From: DATDAH01 sp036525535
GTDB taxonomy: Bacteria > Actinomycetota > Acidimicrobiia > Acidimicrobiales > DATDAH01
Assembly: GCA_036525535.1 (NCBI GenBank)
Contig: DATDAH010000267.1
Span: forward strand, 1-31,010
Reading direction: 5' to 3'
DNA length: 31,010 nt
Shown here: positions 1 to 7,599 of the stretch, piece by piece
How positions within the stretch are numbered: position 1 is the stretch's first letter
Layout: each line of letters begins with the position of its first letter
Notes under the pieces: model-generated
What the model saw: only the letters and a program-made list of their open reading frames with translations
Databases searched by the model: none
What the model was told of the DNA's origin: nothing
Made by a program: the position numbers and the translations under genes

Positions 1-1103
1 AGGGAGCAGGCCGGGCACTCGGGATCACGGTTGACCTTGAACGTGCGGAACGACTGCTCGAGGGAGTCGTAGGCCAGCAGGCGGCCCGAAAGGTCGTCGC
101 CGATGCCGAGGATGAGCTTGATGGCCTCGAGCGCCTGGATCGAGCCGATGATGCCGGGCAGGACGCCCAGCACGCCGGCCTCGGCGCAGGAGGGGGCCAA
201 CTCGGCCGGCGGAGGCTCGGGGATCATGCAGCGGTAACAGGGCCCGTCGAAGGGCTTGAACACCGTGGCCTGGCCCTCGAAGCGGAAGATCGAGCCGTGC
301 ACGACCGGCGTGTCGGTCTTCAGCGAGGCGTCGTTGAGCAGGTAGCGGCTGGGGAAGTTGTCGGCCCCGTCGATGACCACGTCGAACTGGGACAGGAGGG
401 CGACGACGTTGCCGGCATCGAGGCGCATGTCGTAGGTGACGACGTCCACGTCGGGGTTGATGGCGGTCAGGGTCTTCTTGGCCGAGTCGACCTTGCGCTC
501 ACCGATGCGGTCCATGTTGTGCAGGATCTGACGCTGCAGGTTGGACTCGTCGACCACGTCCATGTCGATGATGCCGAGGGTCCCCACCCCCGCGGCGGCG
601 AGGTAGAGCGCGGCGGGCGAGCCGAGGCCGCCGGCGCCGAGGAGGAGCACCCGGGCGCCGAGCAGCTTCTGCTGGCCCTCGACGCCGACCTCGGGCAGGA
701 GAAGGTGACGCTGGTAGCGGTTGCGCTGCTCCGGCGAGAGCACCGACGGGACCTTCCAGTCGCGGCCCTCGTCCTTCCACTTGTTGAACCCTCCGGCCAC
801 CGACGCCACGTCCGCGTACCCGAGCTGGCCCAACGTCTCGGCGGCGAACGCGGAACGGGTGCCACCGGCGCAGAAGACGACGACCGCAGCGTCCTTGTCC
901 AACAGTCGCCCTTCGACCTGGCTCTCGAGGTTCCCTCGGGCGATGTGCACCGAGCCCGGGATGGCGCCCTGCTCGTACTCGTCGGGCTCGCGGACGTCGA
1001 GGACGACCGCCCCGTCGGCTTCGCGGGCGGCTTCGGCCTCCGCCGTAGAGATCTCTCGGATGCGGGCCTTGGTCTGGCTCAGCAGCTCGCGGAAGTTGGG
1101 CAT
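1..1103 (-). CDS. moeB: Rhodanese-MoeB/ThiF fusion: sulfur-carrier adenylyltransferase/sulfurtransferase (partial, 3' end outside window)
   Basis: It probably adenylates the C-terminal glycine of a ubiquitin-like sulfur carrier (MoaD, ThiS or CysO type) and passes sulfur to it in the cytoplasm. The frame from ATG 1103 is open to base 1 (367 codons seen). Residues about 15-110 are a rhodanese domain with the active-site loop CAGGTRS (Cys78). Residues about 123-367 are an E1-like ThiF/MoeB domain with the nucleotide loop GAGGLGSP (157-163), the SNLQRQ segment near 188-192, DNFPSRYLLND near 248-258, and zinc cysteine pairs CYRC (289/292) and CPAC (363/366). Mycobacterial MoeZ and eukaryotic Uba4 carry rhodanese at the C terminus, so the order is reversed here. 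Only a few residues should be missing. It lies 82 bp downstream of the sirtuin gene on the same strand. Family assignment is firm; which carrier it serves cannot be told. Confidence 0.9.
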   Translation of the reverse strand, partial: MPNFRELLSQTKARIREISTAEAEAAREADGAVVLDVREPDEYEQGAIPGSVHIARGNLESQVEGRLLDKDAAVVVFCAGGTRSAFAAETLGQLGYADVASVAGGFNKWKDEGRDWKVPSVLSPEQRNRYQRHLLLPEVGVEGQQKLLGARVLLLGAGGLGSPAALYLAAAGVGTLGIIDMDVVDESNLQRQILHNMDRIGERKVDSAKKTLTAINPDVDVVTYDMRLDAGNVVALLSQFDVVIDGADNFPSRYLLNDASLKTDTPVVHGSIFRFEGQATVFKPFDGPCYRCMIPEPPPAELAPSCAEAGVLGVLPGIIGSIQALEAIKLILGIGDDLSGRLLAYDSLEQSFRTFKVNRDPECPACS

Positions 1104-1185
1104 CGGGACATCGACCTCGTCGTCACTTCGTCGTTCGGGGGCCAGGAAAAGCCTAGCGATTCGGTCAACATTCGATCGGGGCCGC

Positions 1186-1935
1186 CTATTTCCCGATGAT
1201 CTCGGGGAGCAGGTCGCTGATGGAGCCGCGGACGACGGCGTCGGCCAGGTCGTCGAACTGGGTGGGCTCGGCGTTGACGATGATCACCGACGCCCCGAGG
1301 CGTCGGGCGATCGGGACGACGTCGCAGATGGGGTAGACGGCCAGCGTCGAGCCGACGGCGAGCAGGAGGTCACACTCCCGGGCGGCCCGCTCGGCCCGCC
1401 CGAGGTCCTCGGCCACCAGGCTCTGGCCGAACGAGATCGTGGCCGACTTGAGGATCCCGCCGCAGGTCGGGCACTCGGGGTCGGCTTCGCCCGCCCGGAC
1501 CCGGTCCAAGGCCCGTTCCATCGGCGCCCGCTCACCGCAGTTCAAGCAGCCCACCTCGCGGATGGTGCCGTGGACCTCGACGACGAGGTCGGGATCGCTG
1601 CCGGCGGCCTGGTGGAGGCCGTCGATGTTCTGGGTGATGAGGGTGTGCAGCTTGCCCTGACGCTCCAGGTCGACGAGCGCCCGGTGACCGGCGTTGGGCT
1701 GGGCCGTCCAGGCGGGCGACTCGAGGCGGCTGCGCCACGCCTGCTTCCTGACCTCGGGGTCGGCCAGGTAGTTCTGCAGGGTGGCCGCCTTCTCCGCGCC
1801 CGGGTTCTTGGTCCAGACGCCGTTGGGGCCGCGGAAGTCGGGGATGCCACTGTCGGTGGAGATGCCGGCGCCGGTGAGCACGGCAACCGCTTCGGCGGCC
1901 TGGACCAGGCGGCGGGCGTCCTCCACGGCACTCAT
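1186..1935 (-). CDS. Sir2-family NAD-dependent protein deacetylase (sirtuin)
   Basis: It removes acyl groups from protein lysines using NAD+, releasing nicotinamide and O-acetyl-ADP-ribose. The 249 residues match a complete bacterial sirtuin: GAGISTDSGIPDFRGPNGVW (22-41), TQNIDGLH (101-108), catalytic His122 in EVHGT, a four-cysteine zinc site (Cys130, 133, 155, 158), SFGQSL (168-173), GSTLAVYP (195-202) and NAEPT (221-225). The Tyr-x-x-Arg pair used by CobB/SIRT5-type desuccinylases appears as Trp67-x-x-Arg70, which argues for deacetylase rather than succinyl/malonyl activity; this is an alignment-by-eye inference. Its ATG overlaps the stop of the upstream HTTM gene by 4 bases (ATGA, 1932-1935), so the two are probably translated together. 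It may act on acyl-CoA synthetases, but no such substrate gene is nearby. Confidence 0.93.
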   Translation of the reverse strand: MSAVEDARRLVQAAEAVAVLTGAGISTDSGIPDFRGPNGVWTKNPGAEKAATLQNYLADPEVRKQAWRSRLESPAWTAQPNAGHRALVDLERQGKLHTLITQNIDGLHQAAGSDPDLVVEVHGTIREVGCLNCGERAPMERALDRVRAGEADPECPTCGGILKSATISFGQSLVAEDLGRAERAARECDLLLAVGSTLAVYPICDVVPIARRLGASVIIVNAEPTQFDDLADAVVRGSISDLLPEIIGK

Positions 1936-2810
1936 GACGGCGCCAGCCTACGGACCGTCGATCGATCGAGGAGCCAGTCGACCGGACGCTCGATGCGGAA
2001 GAACGGGGCGAAGGCGATGAGGCTGAGCGGGTACGGGAAGGCGATCCACATGAGGCCGAAGATCCCGACGTGGAACAGCCACGCCGCCCCCGACCACCAC
2101 GCCGCCCACCGGCGCCCGAGCAGAGCCACCGGCGCCCCGAGCTCGACGACCAGCGTGAGCAGGCCCATCGGCCGGAACAGCCAGGGGTGACTGGCGAACG
2201 CCGCCGCGAGGGGCGAGTAGTCGTCCCCCAGCACGTTCTTGCGGGCATTGTCGAAGGCGATCTGGTGCAAGAGGGTGTCGCCCGCCAGCCAGTCGCCGCC
2301 GGCGTAACGGAGCTTGGCCACGCCGGTGACGACGTAGGTGAGCACGGTGATCAGCGCGGCGAGGCGGAGCGGGAAGCCGTAGCGGACATCCTCGGCCGGC
2401 TCGGGGCGGGTCCGGGCGTCGAGGGCCCAGGCGTCGGCCGACGGGGCCAGCCCCACGACGAACACGTGGAGCACCACGAGGTTGTCGGTGTGGAACACGT
2501 GGCCCCAGGCGTTGCGGTAGCTCATGACGGCGAGCAGGCCCACCGCGAACGCCGGACCTGTCGCTCGGAACCGCCAGCCCCCGGCGTAGGCGACGCCGAG
2601 AGCCAGGGTCAGGCCGAAGATGACGAGGGCGACCGCCTGGGACGGTGGATCGCCCAGAGGACGGAGGGCCAGGGGCGGGAGCCAGCGGGACTCGTGGATC
2701 CGGGTCAGGTCGACGAAGTAGGGGAAGCGGCCGACCAGGAAGACCAGCGCGAATGCGCCGGTCAGGATCCGGAACGCGGCCAGGCGCCGGGCCGGGGCGA
2801 CCTGGTTCAC
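1932..2810 (-). CDS. HTTM-domain-like multipass membrane protein
   Basis: The protein (292 residues from GTG 2810) has several hydrophobic helices and resembles the HTTM family, a membrane domain related to vitamin K-dependent gamma-carboxylase. Visible family-like features are the N-terminal helix after ARRLAAFRILTG, the HTDNLVVLHVF helix, and the TYVVTGVAKLRYAGGDWLAG segment typical of the central HTTM helices. It lacks any recognisable C-terminal carboxylase or DCC thiol-oxidoreductase domain. The start is set by the upstream gene: GTG 2808-2810 overlaps that gene's TGA (2807-2809), and no better start lies inside. The 3' end overlaps the sirtuin start. The function of stand-alone bacterial HTTM proteins is not established. 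The context with a small membrane-anchored partner suggests a two-protein membrane unit (inference). Confidence 0.7.
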   Translation of the reverse strand: MNQVAPARRLAAFRILTGAFALVFLVGRFPYFVDLTRIHESRWLPPLALRPLGDPPSQAVALVIFGLTLALGVAYAGGWRFRATGPAFAVGLLAVMSYRNAWGHVFHTDNLVVLHVFVVGLAPSADAWALDARTRPEPAEDVRYGFPLRLAALITVLTYVVTGVAKLRYAGGDWLAGDTLLHQIAFDNARKNVLGDDYSPLAAAFASHPWLFRPMGLLTLVVELGAPVALLGRRWAAWWSGAAWLFHVGIFGLMWIAFPYPLSLIAFAPFFRIERPVDWLLDRSTVRRLAPS

Positions 2811-3226
2811 GCCCCGTCGCACCGCTCGTGCACCGTCACCTCGACGGGCTCCGCCCCGTCCTGGAGGAGAGCCACGGCGTCGTGGCGCTCGGTCACGATC
2901 TCGATCGATCCCGGCTCGTCCACTCGGTCGGCTATCTCGAGGCACAGCCGGGTCAGTGCCGCGCCACCCCCCGCGATGGCCCGGCTGACGGTGACGGCGG
3001 CGCTGACGATCTCGCTCGTCCCGCCCACGATCTCCGGCGACAACCGGTGCCGACCGGCCTCGTCGACCCGCACCGCGGTGTCGATGTCCACGACCTCGCC
3101 CCGCTCCGTCGTGAACATCGGATAGGTCGAGATCGGGAAGTCGTCGGCCGGGTCCGGGAGGACCGCCGGGGCGACCACGACCAGCCCCACCGCCACCGTC
3201 ACCACCCACCGCCCCCGGTTCGTCAC
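2807..3226 (-). CDS. Membrane-anchored small protein of unknown function (partner of HTTM protein)
   Basis: From GTG 3226 the product is 139 residues: a short basic N terminus, one hydrophobic helix (about residues 6-22) and an extracytoplasmic domain starting with DDFPISTYPMFT. A similar P-x-S-x-YPMF motif is, from memory, common in actinobacterial proteins encoded beside HTTM genes, but I cannot name a function. No cysteine pair, catalytic motif or lipobox is visible; one Cys lies near the C terminus. The frame is open further upstream to 3424, but that extension would run into the oppositely transcribed gene at 3261 and has a low-complexity composition, so the short start was preferred. 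It is coupled to the HTTM gene by a 4-base GTGA overlap. Confidence 0.65.
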   Translation of the reverse strand: MTNRGRWVVTVAVGLVVVAPAVLPDPADDFPISTYPMFTTERGEVVDIDTAVRVDEAGRHRLSPEIVGGTSEIVSAAVTVSRAIAGGGAALTRLCLEIADRVDEPGSIEIVTERHDAVALLQDGAEPVEVTVHERCDGA

Positions 3227-3260
3227 GACCCGCCGAGCGTACGGCTCAGTAGCGTCCCGG

Positions 3261-4415
3261 TTGGTGGGGACGACGGTGCGGGCACGGGTGGGCGCGGGGC
3301 TGCTGGCCTGGCTCGGTGGGCTGGCGGTGGTGGTCGCGGCCGCGCACCCGGAGTCGTGCCCCACGGTGACGGCCGACCGGGCACGGGCCGCGGCGCAGGC
3401 CGGCGTGGACTGGATCGGCACCAACCAGGCGCTCGACGGGCGTTTCCTCTACCGCTACGACCGGGCCGAGCACGAGGCCCAGCCCGGGTACAACTACGTC
3501 CGTCACGCCGGAACGCTGCTGGCCCTCGAGCAGGGCGCGGCGGCCGGCCTCGAGGGGGCGGCCGAGACCGCCGCCGCCGGCTTCGAGTTCGTCGACGACC
3601 ACCTCACCGATCTCCCGGACGGACGGACGGCCTTCACCGCGGACACCGGTGGCGCGGGGCTGCTCGTGGCCGCCCTCGTCGAGCACCGCCGCCGAACGGG
3701 CGACGAGTCGAATGACGAGCTGTTGGTCCACCTCGGCCGTTTCCTGGAGAGCACGGTCACCGACGAAGGCGCCATCGTCGCCCTCTGGGACCTGGAGGCG
3801 GATGAGCCGGTGGCCGGTACCCGCTCCCCGTTCTTCACCGGCGAGATCCTCTGGGCGTTGGCCCGCCTCCATGCCGAGTTCCCCGATGAAGGGTGGGACG
3901 TCCCCGCCCGACGGGTGTCGACCTACCTGACCACCGCGCGAGACGACGCCGAGCGACGGCTTCCGCCCGTCTCGGACCACTGGGGCGCCTACGCCTGGGA
4001 CGAGATCGCAGCTTGGCCCACCCCGCTGACCGACGACGAGTTGGACTACGCCGAGCGCCAGGCCGGCCTGTTCGGCCTGCAGGTCCGCTATGAGTCGCAG
4101 CGCCGGGGATCGGGCCTGGCCCGCATCACCCGCGGGCCCCACGCGCTGCCCGCCGGGCTCGGCACGGTGGGCGAGGGCCTGGGCGGGATCCGTCGCCTCG
4201 CCGAGCGCGAGCCCCGCCTCGACGTCGACCGGGAGGACCTGGACGATCGCCTGACCTGCGTCGCCGGGATGCTGGCCGACCGCCAGACCCACAGCGACGA
4301 TCCCCGCCTCGACGGCGCCTGGTTCCGAGCCGACGACGTCACCCAGGTCGACGACCAGCAGCACGCCGTGTCCGCCCTGCTCGCCGCCCTCCCGGTCCTG
4401 GCGGACCACCCGTGA
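3261..4415 (+). CDS. Secreted or membrane-anchored (alpha/alpha)-barrel-like protein, function unknown
   Basis: The frame encodes 384 residues from TTG 3261; GTG 3264 is an equally possible start. The N terminus (RARVGAGLLAWLGGLAVVVAAAHP) looks like a Sec signal peptide or anchor. The rest consists of repeated helical hairpins, with stretches such as AAAQAGVDWIGTNQ, NYVRHAGTLLALEQG and DTGGAGLLVAALVEH. This pattern is typical of six-hairpin glycosidase or terpenoid-cyclase/prenyltransferase-like toroids. No signature catalytic motif could be assigned, so an enzymatic role is only a possibility. The gene diverges from the HTTM-associated gene across 34 bp, and its stop overlaps the start of the next membrane protein (GTGA, 4412-4415), so the pair should be cotranslated. 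High confidence that it is a gene, low for function. Confidence 0.75.
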   Translation: MVGTTVRARVGAGLLAWLGGLAVVVAAAHPESCPTVTADRARAAAQAGVDWIGTNQALDGRFLYRYDRAEHEAQPGYNYVRHAGTLLALEQGAAAGLEGAAETAAAGFEFVDDHLTDLPDGRTAFTADTGGAGLLVAALVEHRRRTGDESNDELLVHLGRFLESTVTDEGAIVALWDLEADEPVAGTRSPFFTGEILWALARLHAEFPDEGWDVPARRVSTYLTTARDDAERRLPPVSDHWGAYAWDEIAAWPTPLTDDELDYAERQAGLFGLQVRYESQRRGSGLARITRGPHALPAGLGTVGEGLGGIRRLAEREPRLDVDREDLDDRLTCVAGMLADRQTHSDDPRLDGAWFRADDVTQVDDQQHAVSALLAALPVLADHP

Positions 4416-4948
4416 CCCTCCCGCTGTTCGTCCTGGCCGCCGTGTGCGCCGTGAACGCACCGCGGTGCCGCACAGTGGTACGGCACTGGAGACTCGCCGG
4501 CCTCGGTGCGAGCCTGACCTTCGTCGTGCTGCTCCCCCTCGCCGTGCTCGCCGATCCCCTGCTGGACGCCGTCGGCATCAGTGCGGCGACGGCCCGGCTG
4601 GCCACCGGCCTGCTCCTGCTCGCGACCGGGCTGCTGATCTTCGGCTGGCCGCGCCCCGAGCCCGAACCGGCCCTCCCGGGATGGCGGGCCGCCGTGGTCC
4701 CGATCGCCTTTCCGACGTTGCTCACCCCGGGCCTCGCCCTGTTGGCGGTCGTCGGCTCCGCCGACCGCGGCACACCGACCGCTCTGGTCGTCCTCGCCGT
4801 CGCCCTGGCCACGCTGCCCGCGCTGGTCGCCCTGCCCTCGGGAGGCCGCACGGGGACCCGGGTGCTCGACGGGGTGGCCCGTCTCCTGTCCGGCCTGCTG
4901 GTCCTGGCCGGCTTCGGCCTCCTGATGGACGGGGTGTTCGACATCTAG
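4412..4948 (+). CDS. MarC-like integral membrane protein
   Basis: The 178 residues form about five or six hydrophobic segments. The layout resembles the MarC family: an N-terminal helix ending in a CAVNAPR turn where MarC has a conserved NP turn, a helix after ARLATGLLLLATGLLIFG, then VPIAFPTLLTPGLALLA, which matches the MarC-like PLAxPxxxGPG region. It is shorter than the usual 200-220 residues. MarC proteins have no firmly established transport function. Translation probably depends on the upstream secreted protein because the two overlap by 4 bases. The MarC assignment is moderate; a generic small membrane protein is the alternative. Confidence 0.6.
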   Translation: MTLPLFVLAAVCAVNAPRCRTVVRHWRLAGLGASLTFVVLLPLAVLADPLLDAVGISAATARLATGLLLLATGLLIFGWPRPEPEPALPGWRAAVVPIAFPTLLTPGLALLAVVGSADRGTPTALVVLAVALATLPALVALPSGGRTGTRVLDGVARLLSGLLVLAGFGLLMDGVFDI

Positions 4949-4975
4949 ATCTATACATACTGTTGTTGACTGAAA

Positions 4976-4995
4976 TATAATGAAAATGATTTACT
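4976..4995 (+). promoter_or_regulatory. Promoter -10 box overlapped by a Fur/Zur-like operator
   Basis: A perfect TATAAT (4976-4981) lies in a 53-bp AT-rich island (4949-5001) inside very GC-rich DNA. Immediately overlapping it, TGAAAATGATTTACT (4981-4995) agrees at 13 of 15 positions with the actinobacterial Zur-box consensus as I remember it (TGAAAATGATTTTCA). Longer alignment to the classic Fur box also gives many matches. A TTGACT occurs at 4966-4971, but its spacing to TATAAT is wrong for a -35. The predicted start of transcription (about 4988) gives a leader of only about 14 bases before ATG 5002. The layout predicts repression by a Fur-family metal sensor. Confidence 0.5.
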
Positions 4996-5001
4996 CGGGC
5001 C

Positions 5002-5637
5002 ATGGAGATCCCCCCGGTCCTGCACCTCCGACCCTGGGCCGACACGGTCATCGACCGAGTCGGCCATGATCCCCGGTCCCGCTACGTCGAGCAGTTCTGG
5101 CTCGGGATCCTCGGCCCGTCGACCACCTGGCTCCTCCGGCTGGTGGCCCACCGACTGGATCGCGAGCCCGACGGGTTCGACCTCGACGTCGGGGCCACCG
5201 CCCGCTCCCTCGGGCTGGGGGCACCGGAGGGCCGGCACTCCCCCATCCACCGGGCCGTCGAGCGCACCATCCGCTTCGGGCTGGCCCGCCCCGTGGGCCA
5301 CGACGGCCTCGACGTGCGGCGCCGCATCCCCCCGCTCAACCGCGGCCAGGTGGCCCGCCTGCCCGACGCCGTACAGCAGGCCCACCTCGACTGGCAGGAG
5401 CAGCTGCTGGTCAGCGACCGCTTCGAGGAGATCCAGCGCCGGGCCCGCCGCCTGGCCCTGAGCCTGTTCGAGACGGGCCAGGACCCCGACGGTGTCGAAC
5501 GCGAGCTCCACCGCTGGCAGTACCACCCGGCGGTGGCCAGCGCCGCCACCGCCTGGGCCCTCGACCGCCACCGCGACGCCGCGGCCGCCGCCGAAACGCC
5601 CGATACGGCCCGAGCGCTCAGTCGGACCAGGTCGTGA
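5002..5637 (+). CDS. Unknown protein with winged-helix-like segment, behind a Fur/Zur-like operator
   Basis: I do not recognise a named family for this 211-residue protein. Residues about 40-112 have the look of a winged helix-turn-helix: helix TTWLLRLVAHRL, then LDVGATARSLGLG, then HSPIHRAVERTIRFGLARPV, followed by a short basic wing. The C-terminal half is helical and rich in Arg, Ala and His (for example LDWQEQLLVSDRFEEIQRRARR). There is no cysteine in the whole protein, so it is unlikely to hold a Cys-based metal site. ATG 5002 lacks a clear Shine-Dalgarno sequence, consistent with a very short leader. Its 3' end overlaps the convergent pepA gene by 20 bp. A DNA-binding role is an inference from the helix pattern only. 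Confidence 0.75.
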   Translation: MEIPPVLHLRPWADTVIDRVGHDPRSRYVEQFWLGILGPSTTWLLRLVAHRLDREPDGFDLDVGATARSLGLGAPEGRHSPIHRAVERTIRFGLARPVGHDGLDVRRRIPPLNRGQVARLPDAVQQAHLDWQEQLLVSDRFEEIQRRARRLALSLFETGQDPDGVERELHRWQYHPAVASAATAWALDRHRDAAAAAETPDTARALSRTRS

Positions 5638-7048
5638 GGAGCTCGAGGAGGGTGCGGACGCCGAAGCCGGTGCCGTGCTTGGGGTTCTCACCGTCGGCGT
5701 CGTCGAGCCAGGCGGGCCCGGCGATGTCGAGGTGGACCCAGGGGATGTCGTCGGCGACGAAGTGTTGCAGGAAGAGCCCGGCCGCCAGGGCCCCGCCGTA
5801 GCGGTTGCCCAGGTTCTTGATGTCCGCCACGGGCGACTCGATGGCCTTCTCCATGTCGGCGGGCAGGGGCAGGCGCCAGACCCGTTCCCCTGCTCCTTCG
5901 GCCGCGGCGGTCACCTTGGCGGCGAGGGTGTCGTCGTTGCTCATGAGGCCGGCGATGCGGGGGCCGAGGGCGACCATGCAGGCGCCCGTGAGCGTGGCCA
6001 GGTCGATGATGGCGTCGGGTGCCTCCTTGGACGCCTCGGCCAGGCCATCGGCCAGGATCAGACGACCCTCGGCGTCGGTGTTGACCACCTCGACCGTGGT
6101 CCCGTTGCTGATCGTGAGGACATCACCGGGGCGGGTGGCGTCGGGACCGAGCATGTTGTCAGTCGACGGCACCAGGCCGGTCACCTTCACCCCCGGGGCG
6201 AGGGCGGCGACTGCGGACAGGGTGGCGATCACCGCGGCCCCTCCGCCCATGTCCCCGTTCATGCCGTACATGCCGTCCGCGGTCTTTATCGACAGCCCGC
6301 CGGCGTCGAAGGTGATGCCCTTGCCCACGAGCACCACGTGGCCGGAGGCTCCCTCGGGGGCGTGGGTCATGCGGATGAAGCGAGGCTCGTGGAACGAGCC
6401 CCGGTTGACGCCGAGCAGCCCGCCGAACCCGGCGGCCTCGATCGCCGCCTTGTCCATGATGTCCACGGTTATGCCGCCGGCCTCCCCGAGGGCCACCGCC
6501 CGGTCGGCCAGCGCGGGCGGGGTGAGCGATCCACCCGGCTCGTTGACCAGGTCCCGGGCCACGTTGACGGCCTCGGCCACTCGGGCGCCGCGGGCCAGAC
6601 CGTCGGCCACGCCGGTGGCCCCACTGAGGACCGTCACCGCTTCGAGGACGTGCGGTTCGAACTCGGACTTGAACTCGCCGTACCGGTACGCGCCGAGGGC
6701 GAAGCCTTCGGCCAGGGCCTGGGCCCCGCCGGTGTCCTCGGCGCCGGCGTCGGCCAGCAGGGTGGTCGCGGCCGACCGGTGATGGCTCAGCGCTCGAGCC
6801 GCCCCGGCCGCGGCCCGGCGCAGGCCCTGAGCGTCCACCGCCTCGGAACCGAGGCCGACGAGGAGGCGCGAGCCCCCACCCGCACGGGGGACCAGGACGG
6901 TCGAACCGAGGTCGGCCTTGAAGCCGCGGGCGGCCAGGTGGTCGCCGAGCCCTTCCGGGGCCTCGGCGACGCCGTCGGCGGTCAGCCCGCTGACCAGCAC
7001 CTCGGCGTCACCGGCCTCATCGGACACGGAGAACTCGATCGTCGTCAT
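5618..7048 (-). CDS. pepA: Leucyl aminopeptidase (M17 family, PepA)
   Basis: A cytosolic, normally hexameric, two-metal aminopeptidase that releases N-terminal residues from peptides and may take part in glutathione/Cys-Gly-type turnover. The 476 residues contain the complete C-terminal catalytic domain: VGKGITFDAGGLSIK (241-255, metal and catalytic Lys243, Asp248, Lys255), NGDMGGGAAV with Asp266, and the family signature NTDAEGRL (323-330) with Asp325, Glu327 and Arg329. The N-terminal macro-like domain is present. ATG 7048 was chosen because MTTIEFSVSD starts a normal N terminus and overlaps the stop of the upstream adenosyltransferase (ATGA, 7045-7048); a longer frame to 7108 would intrude into that gene. 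It converges on the unknown gene with a 20-bp overlap. Confidence 0.95.
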   Translation of the reverse strand: MTTIEFSVSDEAGDAEVLVSGLTADGVAEAPEGLGDHLAARGFKADLGSTVLVPRAGGGSRLLVGLGSEAVDAQGLRRAAAGAARALSHHRSAATTLLADAGAEDTGGAQALAEGFALGAYRYGEFKSEFEPHVLEAVTVLSGATGVADGLARGARVAEAVNVARDLVNEPGGSLTPPALADRAVALGEAGGITVDIMDKAAIEAAGFGGLLGVNRGSFHEPRFIRMTHAPEGASGHVVLVGKGITFDAGGLSIKTADGMYGMNGDMGGGAAVIATLSAVAALAPGVKVTGLVPSTDNMLGPDATRPGDVLTISNGTTVEVVNTDAEGRLILADGLAEASKEAPDAIIDLATLTGACMVALGPRIAGLMSNDDTLAAKVTAAAEGAGERVWRLPLPADMEKAIESPVADIKNLGNRYGGALAAGLFLQHFVADDIPWVHLDIAGPAWLDDADGENPKHGTGFGVRTLLELLTTWSD

Positions 7049-7587
7049 TGTTCGGGTACCGACCTCGTCGTCAGGGACTCGCCTTCCTGCCAGCGAGCCA
7101 GGGTCCACAGCAGATCACTCAGACGGTTCAGGTAGGGCACGACCCAGGAGCCCGGGCCCCGCCGGGCCGCCACCGCGGCCCGCTCGGCCCGGCGCACCAC
7201 GGTGCGGGCCACGTCGAGCGCGGCGGCCACCGCAGACTCCCCCGGCACCACGAACTCGGTGGGCGGCTCGAACCGGTCGGAGATCTCGTCGATCATCGTC
7301 GCCAGGGCCTCGACCATCGCCTCGGTCGCCCGGGACTGCCCCTCGGTCAGCTTGGCCACGTTGTCGACGGCGGTGGCCAGCTCCGCCATCACCACCCACA
7401 GGTCGCGCTGGAGCCCGAGCACGATGCCGGCCAGCTCGGGATCGGCCTGGGCCCGCACGACACCGAGGAACGCCTGGGCTTCGTCGACCTCGCCGTAGGC
7501 CGTGGGGGCCGCGGCGTCCTTGGCCACCCGGCCGCCGTACAGCAGGCCGGTCGTCCCGTCGTCGCCCTTCTTGGTGTAGATCGTCAC
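7045..7587 (-). CDS. pduO: PduO-type cob(I)alamin adenosyltransferase
   Basis: It transfers the 5'-deoxyadenosyl group of ATP to cob(I)alamin, making coenzyme B12. The 180-residue protein has the full PduO pattern: N-terminal ATP-binding TKKGDDGTTGLLYGGRV, AYGEVDEAQAFLG, FVVPGESAVAAALDVART followed by VVRRAERA, and the C-terminal YLNRLSDLLWTLAR. The length is typical. Start ATG 7587 gives the canonical MTIYTKKGD beginning. The gene is coupled to pepA by ATGA. MetH, which needs methylcobalamin rather than adenosylcobalamin, is encoded 2.3 kb away on the other strand, so the organism uses B12. A mutase client would be expected elsewhere in the genome. Confidence 0.93.
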   Translation of the reverse strand: MTIYTKKGDDGTTGLLYGGRVAKDAAAPTAYGEVDEAQAFLGVVRAQADPELAGIVLGLQRDLWVVMAELATAVDNVAKLTEGQSRATEAMVEALATMIDEISDRFEPPTEFVVPGESAVAAALDVARTVVRRAERAAVAARRGPGSWVVPYLNRLSDLLWTLARWQEGESLTTRSVPEQ

Positions 7588-7599
7588 GCCCGGGCGAGG

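Noticed and set aside
1150..1168. TTGACC and TAGGCT on the minus strand ahead of the rhodanese-MoeB gene
   Set aside because: The hexamers are only 7 bp apart, so they cannot form one promoter; no alternative partner at 16-18 bp was seen.
5492..7135. 547-codon plus-strand open frame opposite pepA
   Set aside because: It is the antisense of the pepA catalytic domain and shows no recognisable motif.
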